From the NCBI RefSeq assembly GCF_000314005.1, contig NZ_JH980292.1, forward strand, positions 4,666,598 through 4,730,597: 64,000 nt of DNA. The letters run 5' to 3'. A program made the position numbers and the translations under genes. The first letter of the stretch is position 1, and each line of letters begins with the position of its first letter. Below the pieces are notes generated by a model that saw only the letters and a list, made by a program, of their open reading frames with translations, was not told the DNA's origin and did no database searches. Source of the DNA: Spirulina subsalsa PCC 9445 (GTDB lineage: Bacteria; Cyanobacteriota; Cyanobacteriia; Cyanobacteriales; Spirulinaceae). Positions 1 through 8,820 of this stretch are shown here, piece by piece.

Positions 1-100
1 TAGGGAGTCGGGAGAGCGTGAGAGAGGGGGAGAGGGGGAGCAGGGGAGAGGGGGAGAGGGGGGGCAGGGGAGAGGGGAATTAAGACTTATTCCCTATTCC
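1..100. repeat. Purine-rich low-complexity tract
   Basis: The first ~85 bases are almost pure G/A (repeats of GGGGAG and AGGGGG), followed by TTCCCTATTCCC-type pyrimidine repeats that continue to about 130. The same pair of tracts recurs at 57,740-57,825, next to a MITE end, so it is probably the interior of a MITE-type repeat. I see no gene in it. Confidence 0.6.
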
Positions 101-295
101 CTATTCCCCATTCCCTATTCCCCGTTCCCTAATTAAGAGGAAGACAGCCAGTAGGAGGGGGGGGAAGGCGATCGCAATTAACGCATCGAGGGTATTCGCA
201 GGAATCGGCCAGAGGGGGGCAAGATACTTGATGAGGAGGGAAATTGCACCCGATAGAGCCAAGACTTTGAGGATAAAGATTAAGGGACTGTTCAT
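101..295 (-). CDS. Small two-helix membrane protein, unknown function
   Basis: A 64-residue protein with two hydrophobic stretches (about residues 4-24 and 37-56), so probably an inner or thylakoid membrane protein. I do not recognise a family. The last residues (RGIGNGE) are translated from the TTCCCTATTCCC repeat tract, so the natural C-terminus was probably replaced when the repeat inserted. The ATG at 295 is the only reasonable start. It could be spurious, but the hydrophobic pattern and the helix-breaking PxxP loop argue for a real gene. Confidence 0.45.
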   Translation of the reverse strand: MNSPLIFILKVLALSGAISLLIKYLAPLWPIPANTLDALIAIAFPPLLLAVFLLIRERGIGNGE

Positions 296-367
296 AGGGG
301 GGGGGAAACTGAGGAGTGGAAGCTAAGTCTACTCCCCAAGTTTAACCAATGCGCTCTGAGACTAGAT

Positions 368-540
368 AGGGTCTGCTGAATATCCATCTAATCACTGTTA
401 GTAGGGCTTTCGATTGGGAGCGAGAAAGTGCAAGGTTTTAGGGATAAATCATCAAAAAGGCTTGCCTTTTTCCGATTCCCCCTGTTTCCTGTTCCCCGTT
501 CCCTGTTCCCCACCCAGAGTAGAGTTATTCAGCAAGCCCT
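368..540. mobile_element. MITE with 16-bp inverted ends and 4-bp TSD
   Basis: The left end AGGGTCTGCTGAATAT (368-383) and right end TTATTCAGCAAGCCCT (525-540) are imperfect inverted repeats. The 4 bases AGAT flank both sides, consistent with a target duplication. The interior (about 430-475) is nearly identical to 13,440-13,485. There is no coding capacity, so it is non-autonomous. The right end abuts the stop codon of the small gene at 539-661. Confidence 0.75.
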
Positions 541-661
541 AGATATCTAGGATTCCTGCATAAATTGCAGCCACCAGAATATTGACTCCGAGGAGAAGAC
601 CAGCCCAGAGAACACGGAAGGTGTAGGGGGGTTTGCCATTGGGAACGGGACGATCTGTCAT
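539..661 (-). CDS. Short one-helix membrane protein, possibly photosystem-associated
   Basis: A 40-codon frame starting at the ATG at 661 encodes a hydrophilic N-terminus (MTDRPVPNGKPPY) and one transmembrane helix (about residues 17-36). It has the layout of the one-helix proteins that cyanobacteria use as photosystem subunits or assembly factors, but I cannot assign it to a named subunit. The stop codon TAG is formed by one chromosomal base plus the AG of the MITE end. Removing the MITE and one copy of its target duplication restores a TAG at the same place, so the insertion left the protein unchanged. Confidence 0.5.
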   Translation of the reverse strand: MTDRPVPNGKPPYTFRVLWAGLLLGVNILVAAIYAGILDI

Positions 662-747
662 GAGTTTTGCTCCGTATTTTAATGTTGACGTTATATTAAG
701 AAGTAACCAAAATCTATCATAATTAACCCGCTTTTTAACCTCTTTTG

Positions 748-1233
748 ATGGATATTTATTTCATTCGTCATGGGATTGCAGGCGATCGCACCCTCTACCG
801 GACTGATCAGGAACGCCCCTTAACAGACCTCGGCATCAAAAAAACCCGTAAAGTCGCCCAACGGATTCGATCTGTGGGAATACAGGTTGATCTCATCTTA
901 ACTAGCCCCCTTCTGCGAGCCAAACAAACGGCCGAACTGTTACAACAAGAGGGTTTAGGTCAACAAGTCCAAGAATTTGCGCCCCTCGCTCCCGAAGGCG
1001 ATATTAACCTGTGGGTGAACTGGTATAGTGTCAATTCTCATTATCAGGCGATCGCCCTCGTTGGGCATCAGCCCGATTTAGGCAACTGGGCCGAACAGAT
1101 CATCTGGGGAAGCCATCACGAAAAACTGATTGTTAAAAAAGCAGGTATAATAGGCGTTCATCTTTCCAGCCCTGGATCCCCCCTCGGTCAAGGTGAACTA
1201 TTTGGCTTGATCCCCCCCAAATGGTTTTTATAG
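748..1233 (+). CDS. sixA: Phosphohistidine phosphatase SixA
   Basis: Histidine-phosphatase (phosphoglycerate-mutase fold) of about 161 residues, the normal size for SixA. The catalytic RHG motif is at residues 7-9 (FIRHGIAGD), the second conserved element (LTSPLLRAKQTAE) is at about 52-64, and the second active-site His lies in LVGHQPDLG near residue 106. SixA removes phosphate from phosphohistidines such as those of HPt domains. The ATG at 748 is preferred over the TTG at 745. It stands alone, divergent from the small membrane gene upstream. In the cyanobacterial setting the physiological substrate is unknown. Confidence 0.85.
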   Translation: MDIYFIRHGIAGDRTLYRTDQERPLTDLGIKKTRKVAQRIRSVGIQVDLILTSPLLRAKQTAELLQQEGLGQQVQEFAPLAPEGDINLWVNWYSVNSHYQAIALVGHQPDLGNWAEQIIWGSHHEKLIVKKAGIIGVHLSSPGSPLGQGELFGLIPPKWFL

Positions 1234-1532
1234 TTTTTGGATACCCCTCAGCCAATTCGACCTAAAAACGGTAAAACCAGATAAATTTAGCCCAAACTTT
1301 ACCCTATTAACCTATTCTTAAGGTGTAACGCAACCTTACACCCTCTTACTTCTGTTCTTAATCAGCCCTTCCCCACCCCTCCCAGCAAAATCCTAAGCTA
1401 TTCCGTAAAAATCGAGACTCTTCAAACTTTTGCTGTAAGTTAACGTCATATCTTCCAGATCGAGTTGAGCCTTGTTTAAGAAGGCCCATGACAAGAGAGG
1501 ACAGATATTTCCCTCTAGCTACGAGAAGAGAC

Positions 1533-2675
1533 ATGACAGCAGTTTGCGAATATATTCCTGGCCTAGAGAATATCCCAGTTGCCGAATCTGCCATCAGCTA
1601 TGTTGATGGACAAAAGGGTGTTCTGGAATATCGTGGGATTCCCATTGAAGAACTCGCCCAAAAAAGCACCTTTCTCGAAACGACCTATCTCCTGATTTGG
1701 GGAGTTCTGCCCACCAAAGAAGAACTAGCCGCCTTTGAAAACGAGATCCGCTTTCACCGTCGGATTAAATACCGCATTCGGGACATGATGAAATGTTTCC
1801 CCGAAACCGGACATCCGATGGATGCACTGCAAACATCCGCCGCCGCTTTGGGCTTATTCTATTCCCGTCGGGCTTTAAATGACAGTCACTACATTCGGGA
1901 AGCTGTAGTGCGTTTAATTGCCAAAATCCCGACCATGGTTGCTGCCTTTAAGAGTATGCGCAAAGGGAATGATCCCATCCAGCCGCGAGATGATTTGGAC
2001 TATTCCACCAACTTTTTGTATATGCTCACCGAACGCATTCCTGAGCCTGTGGCGGCCCGAGTGTTCGATGTGTGTTTAATTCTCCATGCAGAACACACCA
2101 TGAATGCGTCTACTTTCTCCGCTATGGTGACATCTTCCACCCTGACTGACCCTTACGGGGTGATTGCATCCGCCGTGGGTACTCTAGCGGGTCCCCTTCA
2201 TGGCGGTGCCAATGAAGAAGTCATCGATATGTTAGAAGCCATTGGCTCCGTGGAAAATGTGCGGCCTTACATTGAAGATTGTATTGCCAACAAGAAAAAA
2301 ATTATGGGCTTTGGCCACCGAGTTTATAAGGTCAAGGATCCCCGGGCAACCATTCTTCAAGGGTTAGCAGAACGTTTGTTTGAACAAATGGGTCACGACC
2401 GCTTCTATGATATTGCTTTAGAGCTAGAAAAAGTCGTAGAAGAGAAATTAGGCCATAAAGGCATCTATGCCAACGTAGATTTCTATTCCGGTTTGGTGTA
2501 CCGCAAATTAGGAATTCCGACGGATCTCTATACGCCCATTTTCGCCATTGCTCGGGTCGCCGGATGGTTAGCTCACTGGCGCGAACAAATCTCGGAAAAC
2601 CGCATTTTCCGACCCACTCAGGTTTACGTCGGGGAGCATAGTCGTCCCTACTTACCCTTTCATGATCGGGGATAA
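1533..2675 (+). CDS. gltA: Citrate synthase
   Basis: Makes citrate from oxaloacetate and acetyl-CoA, the entry step of the (branched) cyanobacterial TCA cycle. The 380-residue protein aligns over its whole length with the type II citrate synthase fold. The catalytic residues are His223 (GPLHGGANEE), His262 (GFGHRVYK) and Asp316 (NVDFYSG). I chose the ATG at 1533 because it follows a purine-rich GAGAAGAG and gives the N-terminus usual for cyanobacteria (MTAVCEYIPGLENIP). An in-frame ATG at 1488 with its own AAGAAGG would add 15 atypical residues. It is a monocistronic gene. Function is nearly certain; only the start is in doubt. Confidence 0.95.
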   Translation: MTAVCEYIPGLENIPVAESAISYVDGQKGVLEYRGIPIEELAQKSTFLETTYLLIWGVLPTKEELAAFENEIRFHRRIKYRIRDMMKCFPETGHPMDALQTSAAALGLFYSRRALNDSHYIREAVVRLIAKIPTMVAAFKSMRKGNDPIQPRDDLDYSTNFLYMLTERIPEPVAARVFDVCLILHAEHTMNASTFSAMVTSSTLTDPYGVIASAVGTLAGPLHGGANEEVIDMLEAIGSVENVRPYIEDCIANKKKIMGFGHRVYKVKDPRATILQGLAERLFEQMGHDRFYDIALELEKVVEEKLGHKGIYANVDFYSGLVYRKLGIPTDLYTPIFAIARVAGWLAHWREQISENRIFRPTQVYVGEHSRPYLPFHDRG

Positions 2676-2745
2676 TCTCCCAAACTAGCGCACTGTCTGT
2701 TACAGGTCGCTAACTCCTCTTTTCTCTTCTCTCCTCCCTCCAGTT

Positions 2746-3690
2746 CTAGTTATCGAGAGTGTAGCCAGCCCGGCGCGCTCTTTGACAACGGGTAATCACT
2801 CCTTGGATGGAAGGTTCTACCCGACAATTCATTGCACCTAAATAGGGATCTTGTTCCTGACTGCGATTAGAGCGCGGTCCAGTCCAATGGGCTTGTAAAG
2901 TGACAAGATAAAGATTGGGCTGCTCCGACACTTGAATGGTAATTTTCCAGAGTGGGTATTCGGCTAAGGGTTTGAGGCGGTTTTCTAATTCTGCGATCGC
3001 CTCCTGCCGTAATGCCCCCAAAGAATCCCGCTCTTCCTTGCTTTGGGTGGGATGTACAGCCCCCCGCAACCACTCCCCAGCATCCGTCCAGTTTCTCTCC
3101 TCCAACGTTCTCCCTAACAACTCCCCCATTGTGTCCAACAATAACAACCCTTGAGGGTCAATCCTTGGGGTGAGTTGCCATTTCACCACAAAGACACTGC
3201 GGCTAAAATCATCCACTAACAGACTGGGATATTGTTCTAACCAATTTTGCATCAAAACATTGACTTGAAAAAGACAACTGCCGAGCAGTTGAATTCCGAG
3301 CAAAATCACTAATCTTTGCCGTTCTATAATAGTCGGGGAATGGAAATGACAGAATTTATCAAAAAAACAGGGATAAGCGGCAATAGTCCCCGCTAAGGGC
3401 AACCACAACAACAGGAGAGTCTCTAGGGGAATTTTTATCAACAAAAATAGGTGAAAACAGATTAATGCACTGGCAATCCAAGGAGTTAAGGGAACATGGT
3501 TTTTAATGCAAAGCCATGTTATACTAATTGTAAAAAAAATAGCGGCAAATAGTAGTAAAATAAAGCGAAGAGTGGGACTCAGCAAAGCCGACATCACGAG
3601 AGAAAAAAAACTAATCCAAAGAAAACATTGCCAAGAATAGGCTTGAATTGGTAAAATGTTTTGCCATAAATTTTGTAAAGTTTTAATCAT
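2746..3690 (-). CDS. fraD: FraD-like septal junction protein (DUF5357 type)
   Basis: A 314-residue protein with about five hydrophobic segments between residues 20 and 145, then a soluble, presumably periplasmic C-terminal half. This is the layout of FraD, the filament-integrity protein that, with FraC, forms the septal junctions through which cells of filamentous cyanobacteria exchange small molecules. FraD of Nostoc/Anabaena is of similar length. It lies 20 bp downstream of a FraC-like gene on the same strand, as in Nostoc. I recognise it from topology, size and the partner gene rather than from a diagnostic motif, so the name is probable, not proven. A fraE homologue does not follow. Confidence 0.65.
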   Translation of the reverse strand: MIKTLQNLWQNILPIQAYSWQCFLWISFFSLVMSALLSPTLRFILLLFAAIFFTISITWLCIKNHVPLTPWIASALICFHLFLLIKIPLETLLLLWLPLAGTIAAYPCFFDKFCHFHSPTIIERQRLVILLGIQLLGSCLFQVNVLMQNWLEQYPSLLVDDFSRSVFVVKWQLTPRIDPQGLLLLDTMGELLGRTLEERNWTDAGEWLRGAVHPTQSKEERDSLGALRQEAIAELENRLKPLAEYPLWKITIQVSEQPNLYLVTLQAHWTGPRSNRSQEQDPYLGAMNCRVEPSIQGVITRCQRARRAGYTLDN

Positions 3691-3710
3691 AAAGTTTTAA
3701 TCATAAATTT

Positions 3711-4241
3711 TTAATCATAGGTCGGCAAAATTTTGAACAACACAACCAATAAAATAACGCTATTACTACAAATATTAGCTAAGACAATGACTGAAGCCTT
3801 ACTAACATCCGTTTTCAAAAGAGCTTTGTTAATTCGATTCACTAACAGTTGTTCTTCCTCCGAACTGTCTTGAGAACTTAACAGTAATGCTTGTAAAATA
3901 TCGAGTCCTTTAAATTCAATAACGCAGACCAGAACAAAGAAGAATAAAAACATAACAAAAAAGCTCAAATTAGCTTGAAAAGAGCTTAATTGATAGAAAT
4001 TACTAAAGAGTACATAACTCATTAACTGCATTTTTACCGGGTCAGGGGCAACAGAAAGAAAGATGGAAAAAGAAATCCAGAGGAAAATGGCGGATAACAA
4101 ATTAACGGAAACAGAAAACTCAACACTCCGTTTATGATTAAGATTTAATTTATTTTGATAGATCATCGCTTCAATGGCAATGCTAATCAATAACGTGAGA
4201 CTTTGAAGCAGAATTAGGGGGAAGGGGATCAAGTAGGCCAT
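3711..4241 (-). CDS. fraC: FraC-like filament integrity protein
   Basis: A 176-residue protein with four hydrophobic helices. The pattern of an IAIEAMIY helix, a K-rich loop and a second helix beginning VNLLSAIFLW resembles FraC, a membrane component of cyanobacterial septal junctions of about 179 residues. The ATG at 4241 gives this length; a TTG at 4328 would add 29 Arg/Ser/Pro-rich residues that look like non-coding sequence. It lies upstream of fraD and is divergent from a TetR-type regulator 149 bp away. The short spacer to fraD carries three near-copies of TTTTAATCAT. Its presence implies that the organism is filamentous. Confidence 0.7.
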   Translation of the reverse strand: MAYLIPFPLILLQSLTLLISIAIEAMIYQNKLNLNHKRSVEFSVSVNLLSAIFLWISFSIFLSVAPDPVKMQLMSYVLFSNFYQLSSFQANLSFFVMFLFFFVLVCVIEFKGLDILQALLLSSQDSSEEEQLLVNRINKALLKTDVSKASVIVLANICSNSVILLVVLFKILPTYD

Positions 4242-4390
4242 CGTTCGTGACAGGGGAGATCTAAGAGAGGGGGGAAGGCGGAACAGACTAGGGGGAGATC
4301 GAGAAATTTTATGAAGCTTTTGCAGCAATTGCTCATATTTCGGGTCAAATAAGGTTACGGTGTAAAGTAAGCCTAATTCAAGTCAGACCC

Positions 4391-5032
4391 ATGCGAGTAT
4401 TTCACCAGCGACCTGTTTTAGAGCAGCCTACGGAAGAAAGTACGCGCACTCGTATTTTACAGGCGGCTCTTCATTTGTTTGCCCAACAGGGCTATGATGG
4501 CACAACGACGAGGGATTTAGCGGCGGCGGCTCATGTAGCCGAGGGAACCTTATTCCGCCATTTCACCAATAAGAAAGCGATTTTAGTGGAGGTGGCTACT
4601 CAGGGGTGGGTGGATATTCTCACGGATTTGCTGACGGAATTGAGCGAAATGGGGAGTTATAAGGCTGTGGCGCAAGTGATGCGACGGCGGATGTTGCGGA
4701 TGAATGAGAATAGCGATTTGATGCGGGTGTGTTTTTTTGAGGCTCAGTTTCATCCGGATTTGCGCGATCGCATTCAAACGGAAGTAATCGAAAAAATGAC
4801 GGATGTCGCCGAGGCCTTTTTTGAAACCGCCATGGAGCGGGGAATTTACCGCCGTATGAATCCCCGGGTAGTGGCTCAAGTCTTCTTAGGAATGTTCACC
4901 ATTGCCGGATTTTCTAAAGCAACGATTGGGGAGCCTCAAGCCTCCCCTAAAGCTATGAAGGAAATGGCGGAAGGCATTGCGGACATCTTTCTTAATGGAG
5001 TGTTACAACCCGACAAGGGAGAATCTCCGTGA
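4391..5032 (+). CDS. TetR/AcrR family transcriptional regulator
   Basis: A 213-residue regulator with the TetR DNA-binding domain at residues 18-64 (TRTRILQAALHLFAQQGYDG, then TTTRDLAAAAHVAEGTLFRHF). The recognition helix is the GTLFRHF segment. The C-terminal half is the variable all-helical ligand and dimer domain. It is divergent from fraC, so fraC-fraD or itself are natural targets, but no clear palindromic operator is visible in the 149-bp gap. It ends 71 bp before the kinase gene and may share a transcript with it. Ligand unknown. Confidence 0.85.
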   Translation: MRVFHQRPVLEQPTEESTRTRILQAALHLFAQQGYDGTTTRDLAAAAHVAEGTLFRHFTNKKAILVEVATQGWVDILTDLLTELSEMGSYKAVAQVMRRRMLRMNENSDLMRVCFFEAQFHPDLRDRIQTEVIEKMTDVAEAFFETAMERGIYRRMNPRVVAQVFLGMFTIAGFSKATIGEPQASPKAMKEMAEGIADIFLNGVLQPDKGESP

Positions 5033-5103
5033 AATTTGGGATCTCCGGTTGTTGGTCGCACAACAAGTGTTAGATTTTGTTTAACCCTGTTTTGCGACTC
5101 TCC

Positions 5104-7257
5104 ATGAGTTATTGTATCAACCCGTCCTGTCCTCATCCTCAAGACTCCACCCTGACGGATCAAGTGGTTTGTCCTCATTGTGGCTCATCCCTGGTCTTGT
5201 TGGGACGTTATCGTGTGATCAGTCTTCTGAGTACCAATAGCGGGTTTGCGGTTATTTATGAGGTGGAAGATGGTACAACCCGTAAGATATTAAAAACGCT
5301 ACAAACACGCCACAACGAGAGCAAAAAGGCCGTTGAATTGTTTAAACAAGAAGCGGCGGTTTTAGGTCAACTGGATCATCCGGGGATTCCCCAAATTGAT
5401 CCACCGGGTTATTTTCAGTTTTTCCCCAAAAATTCGTCAGAACCGATCCACTGTTTTGTTATGGAGAAGATCGACGGACCGACCCTTTATGATTGGATGT
5501 TACAGCAGGGTCATTTGCTCATTAGTGAACAACAGGCGATCGCTTGGTTAGAACAAATTGCCCAAATCCTCCACCTCGTCCACCAAAAAAACTACTTTCA
5601 CCGGGACATCAAACTACAAAATATTATGCTGCGCTCCACCGGACAGTTAGTCTTAATTGACTTCGGCACAGCGCGGGAGATGACCTACACTTACTTAGCC
5701 CAGATTGGCAGTTCCGGCAATATTACCCGCATTAGTTCCGCCGGATATACCCCCCCAGAACAGGAAAAAGGCCACGCAGTACCCCAATCAGATTTTTATG
5801 CCCTCGGGCGGACATTTGTTTACCTACTCACCGGACGAAAACTGACCGACACTGATATTTACAACCCCTTTACCGATGAGTTTTGTTGGCGAGAAAAAGC
5901 CTCGGATATTTCCCCCCAGTTCGCTAATTTTATTGACCATTTAATGGCACATCGCGCCATTGATCGTCCTAAAGATACCCAAGAAATTTTAGATACTTTA
6001 CGCGAGATTAAAAAACATCTTGCAGATCCCGCGACAACGGCCACAACGCTCCGTTTACCTGCAACTAAGATCCAATTTTCTCCCGACAGTCCCACCCTCC
6101 CGGAATACAAACCTCCTCGGAAAATTCCTAAGATTTGGTGGGGGCTAGGATTAATTGGTTTAACACTACTAGGGGGGTATGGAATTTGGGAGGGTTATCA
6201 TTACCTAACCTTGGAGAGTTCCCCCCCCGAAGTTGTGCAGGAAGTGGCCACAGCTAAAAGCTTCCAAGGTCATCAGAGTTTAGTCAATGCGATCGCCATT
6301 AGTCACAACAATCAAATTCTCGTCAGTGCCAGCGAAGATCAAACCCTGAAAGTGTGGGATCTCAACAGAGGAGAACTCTTAAAAACCCTCACCGGACACA
6401 CCAGCGCCGTCCGCGATGTAGTCCTCAGTGATGATGGTCAATTTGTCATCAGTGCTAGTTCTGACCGCACGATTAGAATTTGGGATTTAAATACCGGAGA
6501 AGTTCGTCATAACCTAACAGGTCATGCCAGTTTTGTCAACCATGTAATTCTGTCCCAAGACCAGCAAATTTTAGTCAGTATTGGCACCGACCGAACCTTA
6601 CGGATTTGGGGCGTAGAAACCGGGGAAAACCTGCACACTCTGACCGGACATACCAGTTTTATTAATGATATGTTGATCAGTTCTGACGGGACTCAATTAA
6701 TCAGTGCTAGTGCAGACCGAACCTTGAAAATTTGGGACATTGCCACGGGGGAATTATTACATAATCTCGTCGGACACGCCAGTTTTGTTAATCGCTTAAC
6801 CCTCAGTCCTGATGGGCAATTTGTCGCCAGTGCCAGCGCCGATCGAACCGTGAAAATTTGGAACATTACCACAGGGGAATTGCAAAAAACTTTAAGTGGA
6901 CATACCAGTTTTGTCAATGATGTAGTGATTAGTCCTGATGGTAAATTAGTGGCTACAGCTAGCGCAGACAAAAGCATTAAAGTGTGGAATTTTGCCACAG
7001 GAGAGGAACAATATACCCTAGATGGTCATGCCAATTATGTCAATCGTTTAGCCATCACCCAAGATGGTCAAACTTTAATTAGTAGTAGCGCCGATCAAAC
7101 AATTCGCTTGTGGGATTTATCAACAGGGGAAGTCAAGCGGGTTTTAAGTGGACATAATGCACCGATTAATGATTTTGCACTCAGTCGAGATGAACGATAT
7201 ATCGGCACGGGAAGCGAATCTTCCCAGATTATGGTCTGGACTATTAATCGGGAATAG
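5104..7257 (+). CDS. Ser/Thr protein kinase with C-terminal WD40 propeller
   Basis: A 717-residue protein. The N-terminus has a zinc-ribbon-like set of cysteines (CINPSCPHP, then VCPHCGSS) within residues 4-36. A Hanks-type kinase domain follows (about 38-300) with the catalytic loop HRDIKLQNIML, the metal-binding DFGTARE, and PPEQ in the activation/P+1 region. One transmembrane helix lies near 345-365. The C-terminal ~330 residues are eight WD repeats, each with a GH...IWD pattern, expected to form a closed beta-propeller, probably outside the cytoplasm. Such receptor kinases are common in filamentous cyanobacteria. I chose the ATG at 5104 because it places the first Cys motif at the N-terminus; the frame also opens at 5077. 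Substrate unknown. Confidence 0.9.
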   Translation: MSYCINPSCPHPQDSTLTDQVVCPHCGSSLVLLGRYRVISLLSTNSGFAVIYEVEDGTTRKILKTLQTRHNESKKAVELFKQEAAVLGQLDHPGIPQIDPPGYFQFFPKNSSEPIHCFVMEKIDGPTLYDWMLQQGHLLISEQQAIAWLEQIAQILHLVHQKNYFHRDIKLQNIMLRSTGQLVLIDFGTAREMTYTYLAQIGSSGNITRISSAGYTPPEQEKGHAVPQSDFYALGRTFVYLLTGRKLTDTDIYNPFTDEFCWREKASDISPQFANFIDHLMAHRAIDRPKDTQEILDTLREIKKHLADPATTATTLRLPATKIQFSPDSPTLPEYKPPRKIPKIWWGLGLIGLTLLGGYGIWEGYHYLTLESSPPEVVQEVATAKSFQGHQSLVNAIAISHNNQILVSASEDQTLKVWDLNRGELLKTLTGHTSAVRDVVLSDDGQFVISASSDRTIRIWDLNTGEVRHNLTGHASFVNHVILSQDQQILVSIGTDRTLRIWGVETGENLHTLTGHTSFINDMLISSDGTQLISASADRTLKIWDIATGELLHNLVGHASFVNRLTLSPDGQFVASASADRTVKIWNITTGELQKTLSGHTSFVNDVVISPDGKLVATASADKSIKVWNFATGEEQYTLDGHANYVNRLAITQDGQTLISSSADQTIRLWDLSTGEVKRVLSGHNAPINDFALSRDERYIGTGSESSQIMVWTINRE

Positions 7258-7289
7258 GGAATAGGCAAGAGGCAACCTTGACCCGTTAG

Positions 7290-7350
7290 ACCTAAAGTTA
7301 GCAGTCAACGGCACCACCTCACGCCCTCGCAGGTGGGGAGAGCTTCAACG
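7290..7350. repeat. Hairpin repeat resembling an IS200/IS605-type end
   Basis: Sequence around CACCTCACGCCCTCGCAGGTGGGG, flanked by GTCAAC on the left and TTCAAC on the right, resembles the hairpin-plus-GTTGAC ends seen at 18,262 and 58,678. It lies between two convergent genes and could also serve as their terminator. No transposase is adjacent. Confidence 0.3.
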
Positions 7351-7359
7351 GTGGCAGTT

Positions 7360-8820
7360 TTAAAATAATTTGCGGTTTAAAAATTGCCAGAAGTCCAGCA
7401 ATAATTCCTCAATGGCCAACATGATGGCATCGAAAAAATGAAGGAGGCGCTCTAAGGGGTGTTGAACATAGCCAATGGGAGTGACTTCTGTTTCAATCCA
7501 ATCGGGTTGATACTCTGGTGAGTTGCCGGAATGGCCTGATCTTGCCAGATGTACGGAGGAGGAGGATTTTGGGGGGAGGGGCTTTTTGAGACGGGAGGGG
7601 AACCAGGGGGGGCGGGGGAACTGGCGGGGGGCGGGGGCTGACATTTCTCCTAATTCTAGGGGATCTTCCAACTGGGGACGCTGAGGAACAAAGGTTTCGG
7701 GTTCTATTGGGCCTTGATATAGGTCTTCCCAGGTTAACCAAGGGGTGGCTACAACGGAACGAGTGGGGGGGAGATCGGTGTTAGGTTTTAAGGGTTTGGG
7801 GCCGAAAAAGTAGGCGATCGCACCCTGAATTAAAACGATAATCTCCCAAGGTTCTAACTCCCCGGTTTCGATGGTTTCTCGGCGATGGATTTGTTCCCAA
7901 GCTTGGGCGACTTTATCACTCCATTGATCCTGTTTGACCTCCCAGAGGGCAATTTTGGCATCCAAACGACTGAGCAATCCCGGATGATCCGGTTGGAGAG
8001 GTTCTAGGATGTCTCCTAATGGCAGGGTGGGTAAGGGTAAGGGGAGGGGATTGGGGCGAATCGGCTGTAGGGATGACATCATCTGCTCGGAAACCACTTC
8101 AATGGGAACGAGATGTGCCTCCCCAAAAACATTGGTTGTCACCGCGACAGGGCTTTTTTGCATCCAGCGCATGAACTGCCAAAAGCGTCGCAGGAGGGGG
8201 AATACTTGGGGATTATCGGTTAGGGTGTGGGGAATTAAAAACCGTTGACGTTCCACCCGTTGCAGATACTGTTGATAGGCATAATCGGCCATTTCCCAGA
8301 GAATATGCTGTTGAAGCTGTTGCTGTTGTGGGGGGGTGAGGATATCTAGGATTTGATTTTCTGGTGTGACTAAAACAAGGGCTTGTTCCTCCAAGGTACA
8401 AGCCAACCCCTGAAGGGCGGGCATTTCCCCCTGTTCTGGGTCTGCTAATAAACAGGACTGGGCGATGAATAACAGATTGCCTAGAGGTTGATTAGTGTCG
8501 GGGGGGGGATTGCTGCCGAGGGGGGGCAAACTGGGAGCATTGGCTACTTTTTGGGCGAAGGCAAAGCCCACACCGCGCCCTAGTTGGGTGAGTAAATAGA
8601 AGGGATAAACTAAGACCTGTAAGCCCCAAACGGCGGCTAGTTTGACTGAGCGCGCTGTTTGATCAAGGCGATCGCGCCAAACAATCCGTTGTTGATTAAT
8701 AAAATTAAACAGACGACTTTGATAAGGACGCTCTGGGGCAGGCATAACATTTTGATTCCCTCCAATTTGTCCTAATTTTGACATACTCTCCTGCCTGAAG
8801 GCTGAAAATTCTCCAAACAT
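7360..8820 (-). CDS. Conserved cyanobacterial protein of unknown function
   Basis: About 486 residues, Pro-rich in its second half (about 240-440), with a hydrophobic stretch near 65-90 (VWGLQVLVYPFYLLTQL) that may be an amphipathic or membrane segment, and a second hydrophobic C-terminus (HFFDAIMLAIEELLLDFWQF). No catalytic motif is recognisable. Its ATG at 8820 overlaps the stop of the upstream FGE-like gene as TGATG, so the two are translationally coupled and probably act together. A GTG three bases earlier is the alternative start. Function unknown. Confidence 0.7.
   Translation of the reverse strand: MFGEFSAFRQESMSKLGQIGGNQNVMPAPERPYQSRLFNFINQQRIVWRDRLDQTARSVKLAAVWGLQVLVYPFYLLTQLGRGVGFAFAQKVANAPSLPPLGSNPPPDTNQPLGNLLFIAQSCLLADPEQGEMPALQGLACTLEEQALVLVTPENQILDILTPPQQQQLQQHILWEMADYAYQQYLQRVERQRFLIPHTLTDNPQVFPLLRRFWQFMRWMQKSPVAVTTNVFGEAHLVPIEVVSEQMMSSLQPIRPNPLPLPLPTLPLGDILEPLQPDHPGLLSRLDAKIALWEVKQDQWSDKVAQAWEQIHRRETIETGELEPWEIIVLIQGAIAYFFGPKPLKPNTDLPPTRSVVATPWLTWEDLYQGPIEPETFVPQRPQLEDPLELGEMSAPAPRQFPRPPWFPSRLKKPLPPKSSSSVHLARSGHSGNSPEYQPDWIETEVTPIGYVQHPLERLLHFFDAIMLAIEELLLDFWQFLNRKLF

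Noticed and set aside
1358-1594. Minus-strand frame over the citrate synthase start
   Set aside because: It overlaps the citrate synthase N-terminus and upstream region and has no family character.
6693-6998. Minus-strand frame with internal repeats inside the kinase gene
   Set aside because: Its repeats are the antisense of the WD40 repeats; not an independent gene.
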